Part shown: piece after piece, positions 47,303 through 58,057 of the stretch | Position numbering within the stretch: position 1 is the stretch's first letter | Layout: each line of letters starts with the position of its first letter | Source: Osmia lignaria lignaria | Taxonomy: Eukaryota; Arthropoda; Insecta; Hymenoptera; Megachilidae | Direction of reading: 5' to 3' | DNA length: 64,000 nt | Assembly: GCF_051020975.1 (NCBI RefSeq) | Contig: NC_135038.1 | Location: forward strand, 2,416,001 to 2,480,000 | Program-made: the position numbers and the translations under genes | The notes under the pieces: model-generated | The model's database searches: none | What the model saw: the letters and a program-made list of their open reading frames with translations, nothing else | What the model was told of the DNA's origin: nothing

Positions 47303-50300
47303 TTTTTTTTACTTCTAAACATATTAATATTTAAATAAGAAAACAGAACTGAATGCTAGAGAATTTTAACAAATCAGAATTCATGTTAAAGAAATTGGTT
47401 ACATATATTTTTGATTTGTAGTGTTTAAGAATGTAGTTACAGTTTTATTTTAAATAATCGTATAACAGCAATTCAGACTGTAAAGCATCTCCACACTACT
47501 ATGGTTATACATTACATTTTATTATTATTTGGCATAAATGATGGTGTTTTATATCTAAAGGAAAAATGTGGGTATAGTGATTCTGAATTTACACACAATA
47601 GTTATTAGAATGATATAATTCTTAATACATACTTTCCACACATGCATGCATACATACATACATACATACATACGTACATACATACATATGTACATACATA
47701 CATTCTAATTAATTTTCAAGTTTGATTTATGGTGGAAATGAAAACTTTAGGAAAATTTGATAAAACCAATGTATTACTGTTAACTAGTTAAACTTTCATC
47801 TCTGTATATAAATTAATTAATATTTTTTAAATTTATTTATATCAATTTAAAGTATATTATATGAGACCATCATTTATAGCTGAATAATTTATATTGTGTA
47901 ATTGTTTGACTTAGTAGTCTGTATTGCGGCAGATGAACAAAATTAAAATTATATAAAAAAAAGAGCAAACAAAATTCATTCTTTTGATGTTTCGAATACT
48001 ATTTTGTCGAATCTCAAAAGTATGATACTAGTACGCTGCTTTTCTAAAAGTTGAAATTTTAGAAGACAGATGAGGAAAAATTATCAATGAGATGAATTTA
48101 TATGGATAATTTTAATTTTGTTGGTCTAGCTGGTGGAGAGGCTGCAAGAGGAGAAGAGGCTGGAACAAATACGAAGAAAGGAAAGAACAGAAGCATACTT
48201 GTATATAACCGTCAACGTCCTTCTTGAGGATAATTTTGACGGTCACCAAGGAAATGACTTATATGATCCGGAGCATGCTTTGTATCGTGTATTTCGCGTA
48301 CGTAAGCAGTGTGCCTTGCACGAGTTTCTCAAATTGCTGAGTGATAGCTTGGTAAGTGTAATTGTTCAACAATTTTTCATCCTGTATTTCTCTGATGGTA
48401 TTAACTTAAAATCATATATATTCATATCGGTACATGCATAATTTAAATATCAAATATTGGTGTGACATCATATGATACGTGCTGTTTATATTTTATTCTT
48501 GTGATTATCTACGAACACGGTAGGTGATTGCAAACGCAGTATTTAAATGAAACAAAATATTTTAATTTAAGTAATTGTAATCTTAACTAATTTTGTGGGT
48601 TTTTTCTACAGAAATATCCAATAGAACAAATTCGTTTGTGGCCACTGAATATACGTTCAAATCAGACTTGTAGGCCAATGCCAATTGAATTAGAAACCGA
48701 TCTTCCAAAATCTATTTATCAATGTGCAGAAAATCCAAACGTTTGGAATGTATTCGTTGAACTTGTTCCTCCAGATTCTGATCTAACAGCATTGCCGGCT
48801 TTTGATAAAGACACAGACGTTTTGTTGTTTTTTAAGTTATATGATCCCAAGAACAAAAAGATACACTACTGTGGACATCATTATATGCCTGTCACAGCTA
48901 AAGTCCGTAAGTTTCATTTTAAGTATTTAATTAAATTGTATAGTACTATATTAAATACTAAAGTAATACTTTTGTTTTTAAGTGCACATTGCAAAAATTT
49001 AAATTGTTAATTTTTCTTCTATTTTGGAAAAGTGCACACAAATAATTTTGCACAGTTTTTACTTTTGATGTTCTTTATAATAGCGCAAAGTTTGGTTAAA
49101 TTCAATGTTCCAAAGGGCTTATGCTTTTTTATCATTTTTTGTCACAATTTTTATCAATATCTCTACCTCTTCAAACTCTTTTGTTATAACAATGGAAATA
49201 ATTGTTATGTATAATGTTTGTACAGAGGACCTAATACCAATTTTAAATGAAAGAGCTGGATTTCCACCAGATACTGAACTAGCTCTTTACGAAGAGATCA
49301 AACCTAACTTGGTTGAAAAGATAGACAGCTTAACGGAGCCATTAGAAAAAGTCCTTGAAGAATTAATGGATGGTGATATTATCGTTTTTCAGAAAGAAGG
49401 GGACCATCAGTTATATGAACTTCCAACGTGTAGAGAATATTTCAAGTAAATCAGAAAAATGCTTATAAAACTTTATATTTTATATAAAAGACGTTAAAAG
49501 CACCCTATATTGTATTGCAGGGACTTATTTCATAGAGTAGATGTAACATTTTGTGATAAAACGATTCCTAATGATCCGGGTTTCACAATGGAACTTTCAT
49601 TAAGAATGACGTATGATCAGATGGCAAGAGCTGTGGCGCAAAGGCTTGGTACAGATCCATATCTTTTGCAGTTCTTTAAATGCCAAAGGTAGGAACATAT
49701 AATTTTAGATAATTATATAGGATGTTTATAAATGAACAGGAATTGAAATATGCAAATTTCTTGTAATGGAAAAAATATGCTGTATTGTTTTGCAATTTAC
49801 GTCCTCCAAAAATATTTGATATTTTTTGGACACGCTGTATGTGATATAATACCGTTTTATTTATATAGAATCCAATGTTCATTTTATTTATAGTTACAAA
49901 GATTCACCTGGACATCCATTAAAATGTACATTTGAAGGTTCACTTAAAGATTTGGTTACATATTGCAAACCGAAGACAAAAAAATTATATTATCAGCAAC
50001 TTAGTATTAGAGTAAATGAGCTTGAAAATAAAAAACAGTTTAAATGCATATGGGTTGGTCCGTCTCTTAAAGAAGAGAAGGAAATTATTCTTTACCCTAA
50101 TAAGAATGGAACAGTAGCCACATTGCTCGAAGAAGCTAAGAAACAAATTGAGCTATCAGAGAATGGGTCTGGAAAGTTAAGGATATTAGAAATAAATTGT
50201 AGTAAAGTTTCACCTGGTCCAAGAGAGGATGTACTTTTAGATAACTTAAATACATCTGGTACGAAATTATACAGAATAGAAGAGATTCCAAATGATGAAT

Positions 50301-50956
50301 TAAATTTAGCAGAAGATGAAATGTTGGTTCCTGTTGCACATTTTCACAAAGATGTTTTCTCAACGTTTGGCATACCTTTTTTCTTTAAAATTAAACATGT
50401 AAGTATAATTAAACGTGTAGTAAAAGTTGTTTAAAAAGAAATATATTAATAGTATTGTTATTTATATATATTTACAGGGTGAACCTTTCCCAAAGATGAA
50501 GGAAAGATTGTTGAAGAAATTAGGGGTACAGGAAAAAGAATTCGAAAAGGTAGGCATCCTAATCTAATTTTATTTGATATCTTATGAGAATTCATAAAAA
50601 AACTTTGAAGTTTAAGTTCGCGGTGGTAACAATGGGAAAACCACATTTTATTATGGATTCACCAGAATATTGCATGGATCTCGCAGATTTTCGAATTCAC
50701 CCAAGTCAGAGTAAGTATATATTTAAAAAACAGATCGGCGATCGTTAGAGAATGTTAAAATTTAATGAAATAAGTGACAATTTATGTGTTATAAATATTG
50801 AATTGACGCTGATGAAGAATAAATTTTGTAGTTTATCCACTTTTAAACGCAGGCACATCGCCACATAGGCCTTGGCTTGGCCTAGAACATGTCAACAAAG
50901 CGCCAAAGCGCTCACGAATCAACTACCTCGAAAAGGCTATTAAAATTTACAACTAA
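40356..50956 (+). CDS. Usp7: Ubiquitin carboxyl-terminal hydrolase 7 (USP7/HAUSP), 18 exons
   Basis: Deubiquitinase that removes ubiquitin from nuclear substrates; known family targets include p53/MDM2-pathway and chromatin proteins. Exons: 40356-40449, 41047-41145, 41584-41856, 42000-42118, 42285-42419, 42611-42805, 42899-43070, 43183-43375, 45053-45206, 45407-45601, 48130-48351, 48612-48906, 49226-49445, 49521-49688, 49894-50398, 50478-50549, 50611-50710, 50853-50956. All use GT-AG and stay in phase, giving 1104 aa (human about 1102). MATH domain ~65-195 with the substrate-binding ENDWGFSHF (DWGF 167-170). Catalytic core ~215-545: Cys226 in GLKNQGATCYMNSLLQTL, His466 in DNHGGHYVVF, Asp483 in CKFDDDVVSRC. 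From LVERLQEEKR on come the UBL domains, ending LEKAIKIYN, the conserved activating tail. The exon 10 donor (GAG|GTCAGA) is weak, which allows a shorter form. Introns are AT-rich; exons have higher GC. Only non-mobile gene in the window. Confidence 0.95.
45602..45763 (+). CDS. Usp7: Alternative 3' end of Usp7 exon 10 (short isoform tail)
   Basis: If the exon 10 donor is not used, the frame stays open for 53 more codons (VRNVLQKELSQELSDLERDK... to ...NLYIHDF) and stops at 45761-45763. The product would be 596 aa: MATH plus catalytic core, without the UBL domains that activate the enzyme. The tail has clearly higher GC than the surrounding intron and an acidic, coding-like composition. AATAAA at 45981-45986 could end such a transcript. 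Supported by sequence only; no transcript evidence. Confidence 0.55.
   Translation, partial: VRNVLQKELSQELSDLERDKDATDSIKDSHTETTTLRPCTQNPRNPNLYIHDF
45981..45986 (+). terminator. Possible polyadenylation signal for the short Usp7 form
   Basis: AATAAA 218 bases after the alternative stop, followed by a T-run at about 45992. A chance match is possible in this AT-rich DNA. Confidence 0.35.
46010..46051. repeat. (CA/CG)n microsatellite in Usp7 intron 10
   Basis: Alternating purine-pyrimidine run CACACGCGCGCGCGCGCG followed by imperfect ACAC repeats; potential Z-DNA former. Confidence 0.8.
47271..47301. repeat. (TA)n microsatellite in Usp7 intron 10
   Basis: TA run with one CATA interruption, followed by a T-run. 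Confidence 0.85.
47641..47703. repeat. (CATA)n microsatellite in Usp7 intron 10
   Basis: About 15 imperfect CATA units with CATG and CGTA variants. Confidence 0.9.
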
Positions 50957-50976
50957 ATTTTCATCATACGAAGAAA

Positions 50977-50982
50977 AATAAA
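50977..50982 (+). terminator. Possible polyadenylation signal of Usp7
   Basis: AATAAA 21 bases after the stop codon. The real 3' UTR may be longer, since further AATAAA motifs follow in this AT-rich stretch. Confidence 0.4.
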
Positions 50983-53780
50983 ATTAGGCAGCCACTTATA
51001 TAATTTACACGATTCTATAGTAAACAGAAAAGCTATGTTTTACATGCGATGGTTGGATAATGTATTTATTCGGTTCTTCAACCAAATAATATGCGATTTC
51101 AACGTTACGATCATGTTAATGAAAGGTAAATCTACGCTTTGTATACGATGGATTGAGAAATTGTACTGATCATGTAATGATATTTTATGCATCATGGAAG
51201 TTCTCCCTTTCGAATCGACAGGGATTTTATGTAATGGCCGGATCGATAATACTCCATCGATAACCATTATGCTTCAACAACAATGGATTAAACATTCTCC
51301 TATCAGAGATAATCAATTTTTCGATTCGTAAATATTTCGCCTTTCCCACTGGCAAATTAATTTGATCAATATTGGTGAGGATAAGGCATGTGGCTCTTTC
51401 AAGAGCAATAATTTATTTATTAAACGCATTTTATTTCTAAAACTATATAATTACAACTGCAAAATGAAGAAAGCACTCGTATGGGGAAACAATAAAGGTA
51501 TTTATAAATGTAATATAATATTACCTTCGTAGAAAGATACCACGGTTTTTTTCAAATTTTACCTTTGATCCTGCCACGTAAAATCTTTGTAACTGATATA
51601 ACGAGATCCAAAGAAAACACTATGTAACGTTTTGTGTAATGTAATATTTAAAAACCCATTATTAGAAAAGAATTATCTACGTGCTCCTGTTTTATATTAT
51701 ATCCAGGACGTTTGAAATGCAGACTTACAGTTACCTTGTAATCTTATATTTTGCATATTAAGGTAATTTTTTGCGAACAAATAAACATTAATAATTTGTT
51801 TATGGCATCGTTTCTTGTAAAATGCATCTTTGTACATGAGAATGTAGTTATCATATCCTTGATTGAAGAGAAATGTAATCAGAGTATGATATTGTTACAT
51901 AAAAAAATTACTATAAAGCATCTATGTAATTTATAAGTGAAATTTTTGAGTTGCCTTTCGGACACCTTGGATTTTTCATGTTTCAGTATATCCTTTCTTT
52001 CATATGTCCAAAATTTTACAAATTCAAATTGACCCATCAAAGACGGATACGATAGATGGACACAAGGTTACTTTGACCTGTAACAATGTCATAATTGTAT
52101 ACAAAGCTTAAAATACATTTAAACATAAAGTAAGTACGTATACACGCTGAAAAAAGTACATATGCAAATATACAATTTATACTGCAAAATGACAGAGCAT
52201 TCGGTATGCGTGTGAAAGTTAAAATTAAATTTAAAGCCCAAATCGTGCGTTAAGTCAATAAAAGTTAATTAATCCTCATACACTGAATGCCAAGTTATTT
52301 TGACTCTGTATGTATTGTATAATTCGGTATGGATTAAAGTCTCTGTATTTAAAGTGTGAAGGAGGTTAACCTATGCACTCCTAATAGCAGCTCATTTTGA
52401 TTCACTATGTATTGTATACTGGGTCAAAATGACCCTGCTTTTTGGGTGCAACGGTTAAGATAGAGGCCATTTTGGTGAAAAAAGAAGAAGAAAAAGTAGC
52501 AAAGCTTGTTTTACAACTTCATAATCATATTAAATATATCTTTTTACATACTTTTCTTACTTTTCATTTGTTATATATATATATATATATTTCTTCACAC
52601 AAAAATTTGTCACAATATTATGATCAATCCAATTATTTATAAATTATATTTTGTCAAACATTTTTCCAACTGTGATTAAAAGTCATTCATCAAGACACAC
52701 TTAATTTTGGTACTTTCTACCTATATATCTGAAAGTTATTAAACTTTGAAAGACGAAAAATTTTATTAGGTTTACAAAATACAGTTTTTTAAACACGTCG
52801 TTTCATCAGTTTTCATTCAGATTATTTAACTATTAATTTCAATTCAACAGTTTTTATGAATATTAATAAATATGTACTATGTATCAAACTCGTTATCTTT
52901 TCAAAACACATTTTACAGTTGATGAGTATTATTATAGATTAATAATATGTAAAAATTTCATGTGAGAAATAGACATATTAGTTGTAAAGATTAAAATGGC
53001 AATGTTTTGTAAACATAAACCTGACTGTACAAATAATTTAGTTAATATAGCATATTCAAATTTCTTTTCTTACAGTTCTCAAAGTTATTGTTATTAGTCA
53101 CGTAAAATTTTAGATATTAAAGAGTTTCCTTAATGATATATTCACATGAAAGAGTATAATAGATTAATAATAGACTTCTTTTGTTAATACTTGTGAATAA
53201 TTATTGAAGAGAATTTGCACTAAAGAATAAAAAAATTGTTTTATCTAAACTAATTTTTTAAAGAAAAGGAAGTATACCTTTTGATTAAAACAACTAATAA
53301 TTTCATATAAAATACACTATTAACCAGAAAATTTGATTATAATATGATTATGTTTTATGCGTATATAGCAATGATGGCTCGTTTATAAGGACTGCAAAGC
53401 TGGAATTCCTCTATTGTAAAATGCATTTCTGTTTTATAAATATATATACGTATTTAAAAATCATCGAAATTGATGATGTCATCCGCTTTCTATATAATTA
53501 CCTTTATTTTTATTAATGGTAATAATGTTTTTCAATTTATATTGCACTTTTTTTTTACTGCTACAGTATCAACACTGCTAATTTTTACGAGCCGCCACTA
53601 GTATGCAAGGTATCTTCTTGAAGTGTGTATTTTTTTTACAAAATATAAGATATTGAAGATAACAAATGGTTTGAAAATTGTATAGACAATTAAAGGGCAA
53701 ACTCATTGGTTAGATTAACTTTTTTCCACATTATTGTTCTAAAAAATATAAAAATTAAATTCATTTTTTTAAATTGAGGG
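50983..53780. other. AT-rich region downstream of Usp7, no gene
   Basis: May contain the Usp7 3' UTR at its left end. No frame longer than about 70 codons is supported, and a (TA)n run lies near 52577. Confidence 0.6.
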
Positions 53781-53902
53781 GGAAACTTCCGAAAGGCCCC
53801 CCCACCTCAGGACAATCAAACTTCGGATTTATAGTAATTGAGGGACGAGAAATCGAATGAGACCATTTTCAGAACTGGCAAATAAACCGTTCTCGAGATA
53901 TA

Positions 53903-54050
53903 CAGGGTACTCTAAAAGTGTGAGACCCCCCTATTATCTCGATAAGAACGTATTTCCACGGAAAATGACTAAAACAAACGTTGTAGGGGTCGTAAAGTAT
54001 TATCTTTACGGGCGTACCAATTATCGTTTTCGGGTAAGGAAAACCCAACA
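53903..54050. mobile_element. One end of a mariner-type MITE (other end missing)
   Basis: CAGGGTACTCTAAAAGTGTG preceded by TA, of the same style as the ends at 31773 and 35399. No matching inverse end follows; it appears truncated where the LINE 3' UTR begins. Right border approximate. Confidence 0.4.
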
Positions 54051-54549
54051 CCTGACCCGTTGTCGGCGTAAGGAATGTTGAATTAGGGACGAAAAAGCTA
54101 CCCTGAGTGGGTTAGCGACTACACCCACCAGGCGCATTTCGCCTCATCACGGGGGAGGGTCTAACCTTTGACCCTCCCCCTTAGTGCCAACTCCGCCGAC
54201 GTCGGGGGCCACACCCGACGCTGGCTACTCCTCGGGCCGCGTGCAATGGCCCCAGCACCGGCCACCTGCGGTCCAGCGCCTCCAAAAAGGAGCCGCTAGA
54301 TCTGCGATGGGGGAGAGAGGCAAGCCCCTCCCCCCGTCTGATCCCCCTACATTGGGGAGCCGGAGCCTCCCCCCACTACATTTGCCTTGAGGAGGAGCCA
54401 AAGCTCCCTCCATCCTATCACCCTGGGGGAGGCCGAAGCCTCCCCCCACTACATCTACCTTGGGGGGAGAGTCGAATCTCCCCCCCCCCCTTATCCTGTT
54501 GGGGGCGGTGGGCAGGATTATCAAGGCCCACCGCCCCGTCCTCCTCAGC

Positions 54550-54945
54550 TTACTGTGCCGACGGGGTCCTCTCCCGACCCCGCTCCGCCTCTTCCTTCAT
54601 GGCGATGACCTCCTCACAAAAGGAGGTCATCGCCCTCCACTGATCCACGCCGGCGAGCATATTTCTTACCACGCTCGCCAGCGAGAGATCCACCCCCGAC
54701 TCGCACCGCAGGGAGTGACGGGCCCGCGCAAACACTGGACAGTGCTCCAGTGTGTGTTGCGCGGAGTCCCGCACCGCCCCGCAGTGGTGGCATATAGCCG
54801 TCGCCTCGCTACGAATCCGGCACAGGAAGTTACCGAAGCAACCATGCCCGGTGAGCACCTGTGTGGTCCGGAAGGTGATCCGACCAAAGCCGCGGTCCCG
54901 CCATTTCTTCATGACGGGCAGGACCGCCCCGACCGCTTACTGGCC
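54550..54945 (-). pseudogene. C-terminal end of R1-type ORF2
   Basis: Reads VLPVMKKWRDRGFGRITFR, the knuckle CHHCGAVRDSAQHTLEHC and the tail EEVIAMKEEAERGRERTPSA, parallel to the end of the intact ORF2 at 58058. One TAA precedes the ATG at 54912, where the intact copy has Arg. Separated from its N-terminal portion by the 54948-55955 element. Confidence 0.8.
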
Positions 54946-54947
54946 AG

Positions 54948-55955
54948 CGCACAGTGGGGTATTTGCCTCTCAAACGCGGTAAAAAGTCATTTTTAGAAAA
55001 TTATCTCTAATGTCAAAAAGTACTATGAAAATAGTTAATTGAATATTTGGCCCACTATGTAGTATACTTGTTTTTCACATTTATTAATTTTCAACGTGAG
55101 TACGGAGGTTTAAAGAAGGCAACTCCGTAATTCTTAAAAACTACAACTATTATTTATGCGTTTAATTCTCACTCAATTTAATTAATCTATGATGGGTTTA
55201 AACGTGCCAGGTATGTATTTTAATTGTACCAAGTTTCATTTAATTATCTATAATATTTTTGGAGTTATACCGTATTGAATATTTTCCATCTTTATTGTTT
55301 ATTTTAAAAAAAGTCCCGTGGAATCCCGCGTTCTGTTTGGTATCATTTGAAAGTGCAAAGTCTTGCCTTTAAAATAAAAAAAAAATTAGCTGCTACTCAG
55401 GTATCTACAGTGATTTTTACTATTATTGACACCGATGTTGAGTCATCGGTTTCAACGCCAAACCGATCACTTTTTGACATCACTATCGAAGATTTTGTTC
55501 TAAATGAAATATGTTGTAGTCCATATGAAATTAGAAGGGGTTTAAGTCATCATTTTGCCGGTTTCGAATTTGTTTAATAATTACAGACCTTCGAAGTTTG
55601 CAATTTTTGCCCATTTGGACGAAAACGGGCTTCACTTACGAATTTTTTTCTCAGGAACTGTTTGTCCGATTGAGCTAGATTTTTTTTGTTTTATTCAGAA
55701 AGGATTGGGCTATTACAAAATAATTTTTTCAATCTGGATAATTAACTTTATAATTTTTTATATCTATACCTTTGTTAAAAAAAACATCCTAATGCGATAA
55801 CGTTAGACTTATTAAAAAATAGAAAGTGTAAGCTTTAAAATGGTATTTGTTTCATCAAATTTGGATGAAATTTAGCAATGTTATGACAGTGTGAAGATTG
55901 AGCAAATTTTAAAGTAGTTTTTACCGCGTTTGAGAGGCAAATACCCCACTGTGCG
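54948..55955. mobile_element. 1.0-kb inverted-repeat element inside the broken LINE
   Basis: Perfect terminal inverted repeats of about 38 bp, starting CGCACAGTGGGGTATTTGCC, at both ends. The interior is AT-rich, in sharp contrast with the GC-rich LINE. It splits the LINE ORF2 about 16 residues wide of colinearity. No transposase; a 76-codon frame at 55347 has no recognisable motif. No clear target duplication, so the superfamily is open (CAGTG-type ends occur in hAT elements). Confidence 0.75.
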
Positions 55956-55986
55956 GCGGCGCCACTCGCGATTATCTTGCGACTTA

Positions 55987-57480
55987 TCACCGGTCCAGGG
56001 CATCCTGTCGGGCCTGGCACCTCCATTCCCGTTCGATCGCCTGCTCTGGCGGGTCTTCTCCAGCCTGGCGGAGGCCGCACAAGCGCCAGAAAATCGTGGT
56101 GCAGGCCTCCGCCTCGTACTTGAAAGGTACGAGACCCGCTAGAGTCATCGCCGCCGCGTGGGTGACCGTGCGGTGTCCCCTCACGACCTTGATGGCCATC
56201 CTCCTTTCCACTCGCCGCAGCACAGCTTGGCTGCCCAAGTACCTGTGGCCCTTCCCCACCTGGACGTCGACTCCACTCACACGGACTACCGACTGGGACG
56301 GTGGCGCAACTCCACGTCGAGGCGAGTAAAACCACATCGCCTCGGTTTTGTGGGGAGCTAGCTGAAGCCCCAGCCGCCGGATCCCCGCGGCAACGGCAGC
56401 CACGCCAATCTCGGCGAGGTGGCTAGTCCTCTTCCACCCCCGACCGACGGCCAACACGTGCGTGTCGTCTGCGAAGCACGTGAGGCTCACACCGGTCGGG
56501 AGCTCGACCCGCAAGACCGGGTCGTACCCCAGGTCCCAAAGTGTGGGACCTTTCGCAGAACCCTGGGGCACGCCACAGTCCACGTCCCTCTCGTGCAGCT
56601 GGCCGTTCCGGCCCCTGTACACTATCTTCCTGTCCCGGAGGTAGTCGCCGACGATCCTCCTCATGTAGGCGGGTGCCTTGTGGCGTATCAGCGCCCCCCT
56701 TATCGTCCCGTGAGGCAGGGTATTGAAGGCGTTGACGATCTAAACTAACGCCCAACGCCACCCTGCCCCGGGACGTGGCCGAGTCGCAGCGGGAGCGCAT
56801 CGACTGGATTGCGTCGATTGTGCTGCGCCCCCGCCTGAAGCCATATTGCGACTCGGCCAAGTCGGGGCCCTCCTGGGACAGGTGCTGGACGAGGCGGGAT
56901 ACCAGGATCCGCTCGAAAAACTTCCCCACCTCGTCCAACAGCACGATGGGCCGGTAGGCCGAGGGACTGTCGGCGGGTTGCCCATCCTTCCGGATGAGGA
57001 CTAGCCGCCCTGTCTTCCACTGTTGTGGAAAAACTCCTTCTTTAATGCAGGTGCTGAAGAGGCGTCTCAGTCTCGGACCGAGGACGCGTAGAGCCTTCGC
57101 CCAGGCACGGCCGGGGACGCCGTCGGTGCCCGGAGCAGTGTTTCGAGCCCCCATCCGTTTAATCGCCCCGGCCAGCTCCTCCTCCGTTACCCCCAGTTCG
57201 TCGGACCAAACCACCTCCTCGTGGTCCGGCGGGGGGCGGGTGTGTTTCCTCTCTCGTGGGAACAAAGTGTCGACTACCCGCCCCAAAAACTGGGGGTCGA
57301 GGCTCTCCGTGATCGGGGGCGCCCAGGGCCTAAGCTTGCCCATCACCATTTTGTATGGGCGCCCCCATGGGTCCTTCTGGAGAGAGCCTAGGAGCTCGTC
57401 CCATGCCCGGGATTTAGACTCCTTGATGGCCATCTGCAGGGCAGTTTCCAAAACTCGGTGCTGCCCATACAGATCCTCCT
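55987..57480 (-). pseudogene. R1-type reverse transcriptase with frameshift and internal deletion
   Basis: Parallel to residues ~340-880 of the intact ORF2. Up to 56750: NTAPGTDGVPGRAWAKALR, AYRPIVLLDEVGKFFER, SQYGFRRGRSTIDAI. A frameshift near 56745 (after VALGV) moves the rest to another frame: DCGVPQGSAKGPTLWDLGY, CFADDTHVL (active site), APHKTEAMWFYSPRRG. After GKGHRYLG about 70 residues present in the intact copy are missing, and it continues in frame at SQAVLRRVERRMA to RQDALDR, followed by stops. Confidence 0.85.
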
Positions 57481-57497
57481 CCCCGGCCTAAACTTAA

Positions 57498-57537
<40 letters not shown>

Positions 57538-57540
<3 letters not shown>

Positions 57541-58057
57541 CGTGGAGGAAATCTTCCGAAGACACCTCCCGCCCCTCTGGGGTGGGGCAGGAGGTAGTGT
57601 GGGATTTCTACCCACTAAAACCTCCACGGTGACCTGCACTGGGCTGCAGGGAGGGCCCCGGGACCTCTTACGAACACTCCGGGACCCCCCCGCCCTTGGC
57701 GCGACTGCGCCCCATCTCGGGGGAGGGTCTAACCTTTGACCCTCCCCCATACGTGCCAACTCCGCCGACGTCGGGGGTCACACCCGACGCCGGCTACTCC
57801 TCGGGCCGCGTGCAATGACGACCGGGGCCCCAGCCCCGGCCGCCTGCGGCCCGGCGGCCCCGCACCATGCTTGCGGGGCCGCCATATCCTTTGGTGGGGA
57901 GAGGGCAAATCCCTCTCCCCGTCTCCTCCTCTTCAGGGGAAGGCTGGCGCCTCCCCCTAGTCCTCTTCGGGGGAGCCGATGCTCCCCCATCCTCTTCTAT
58001 CGGTGGGGGCGGTGGGCCTGGTATGTAATAGCTTCACGGCCCACCGCCCCGTCCGCC
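57538..58057 (-). promoter_or_regulatory. Structured 3' UTR of the R1-type LINE
   Basis: GC-rich, with repeated inverted blocks of the type GGGGGAGG...CCTCCCCC (for example around 57717-57747 and 57950-57990). The block GTCTAACCTTTGACCCTCCC is shared with the broken LINE at about 54160. R1-clade 3' UTRs are recognised by the element's own RT; whether these stems do that is inference. Confidence 0.5.

Larger units (their letters stand above)
54060..57497 (-). mobile_element. Broken R1-clade LINE
   Basis: Minus-strand element close to the intact LINE at 57.5-64 kb. It has a 3' UTR (about 54060-54549, with the same GTCTAACCTTTGACCCTCCC block), an ORF2 C-terminus (54550-54945), then a 1-kb inverted-repeat insertion (54948-55955), then the RT region (55987-57497). 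It stops exactly at the poly(A) end of the intact LINE (57500), so it was probably cut by that insertion; its 5' half would lie beyond the window. Confidence 0.8.

Noticed and set aside
55347..55577. 76-codon frame inside the 1-kb inverted-repeat element
   Set aside because: Too short for a transposase and without recognisable motif; probably chance.
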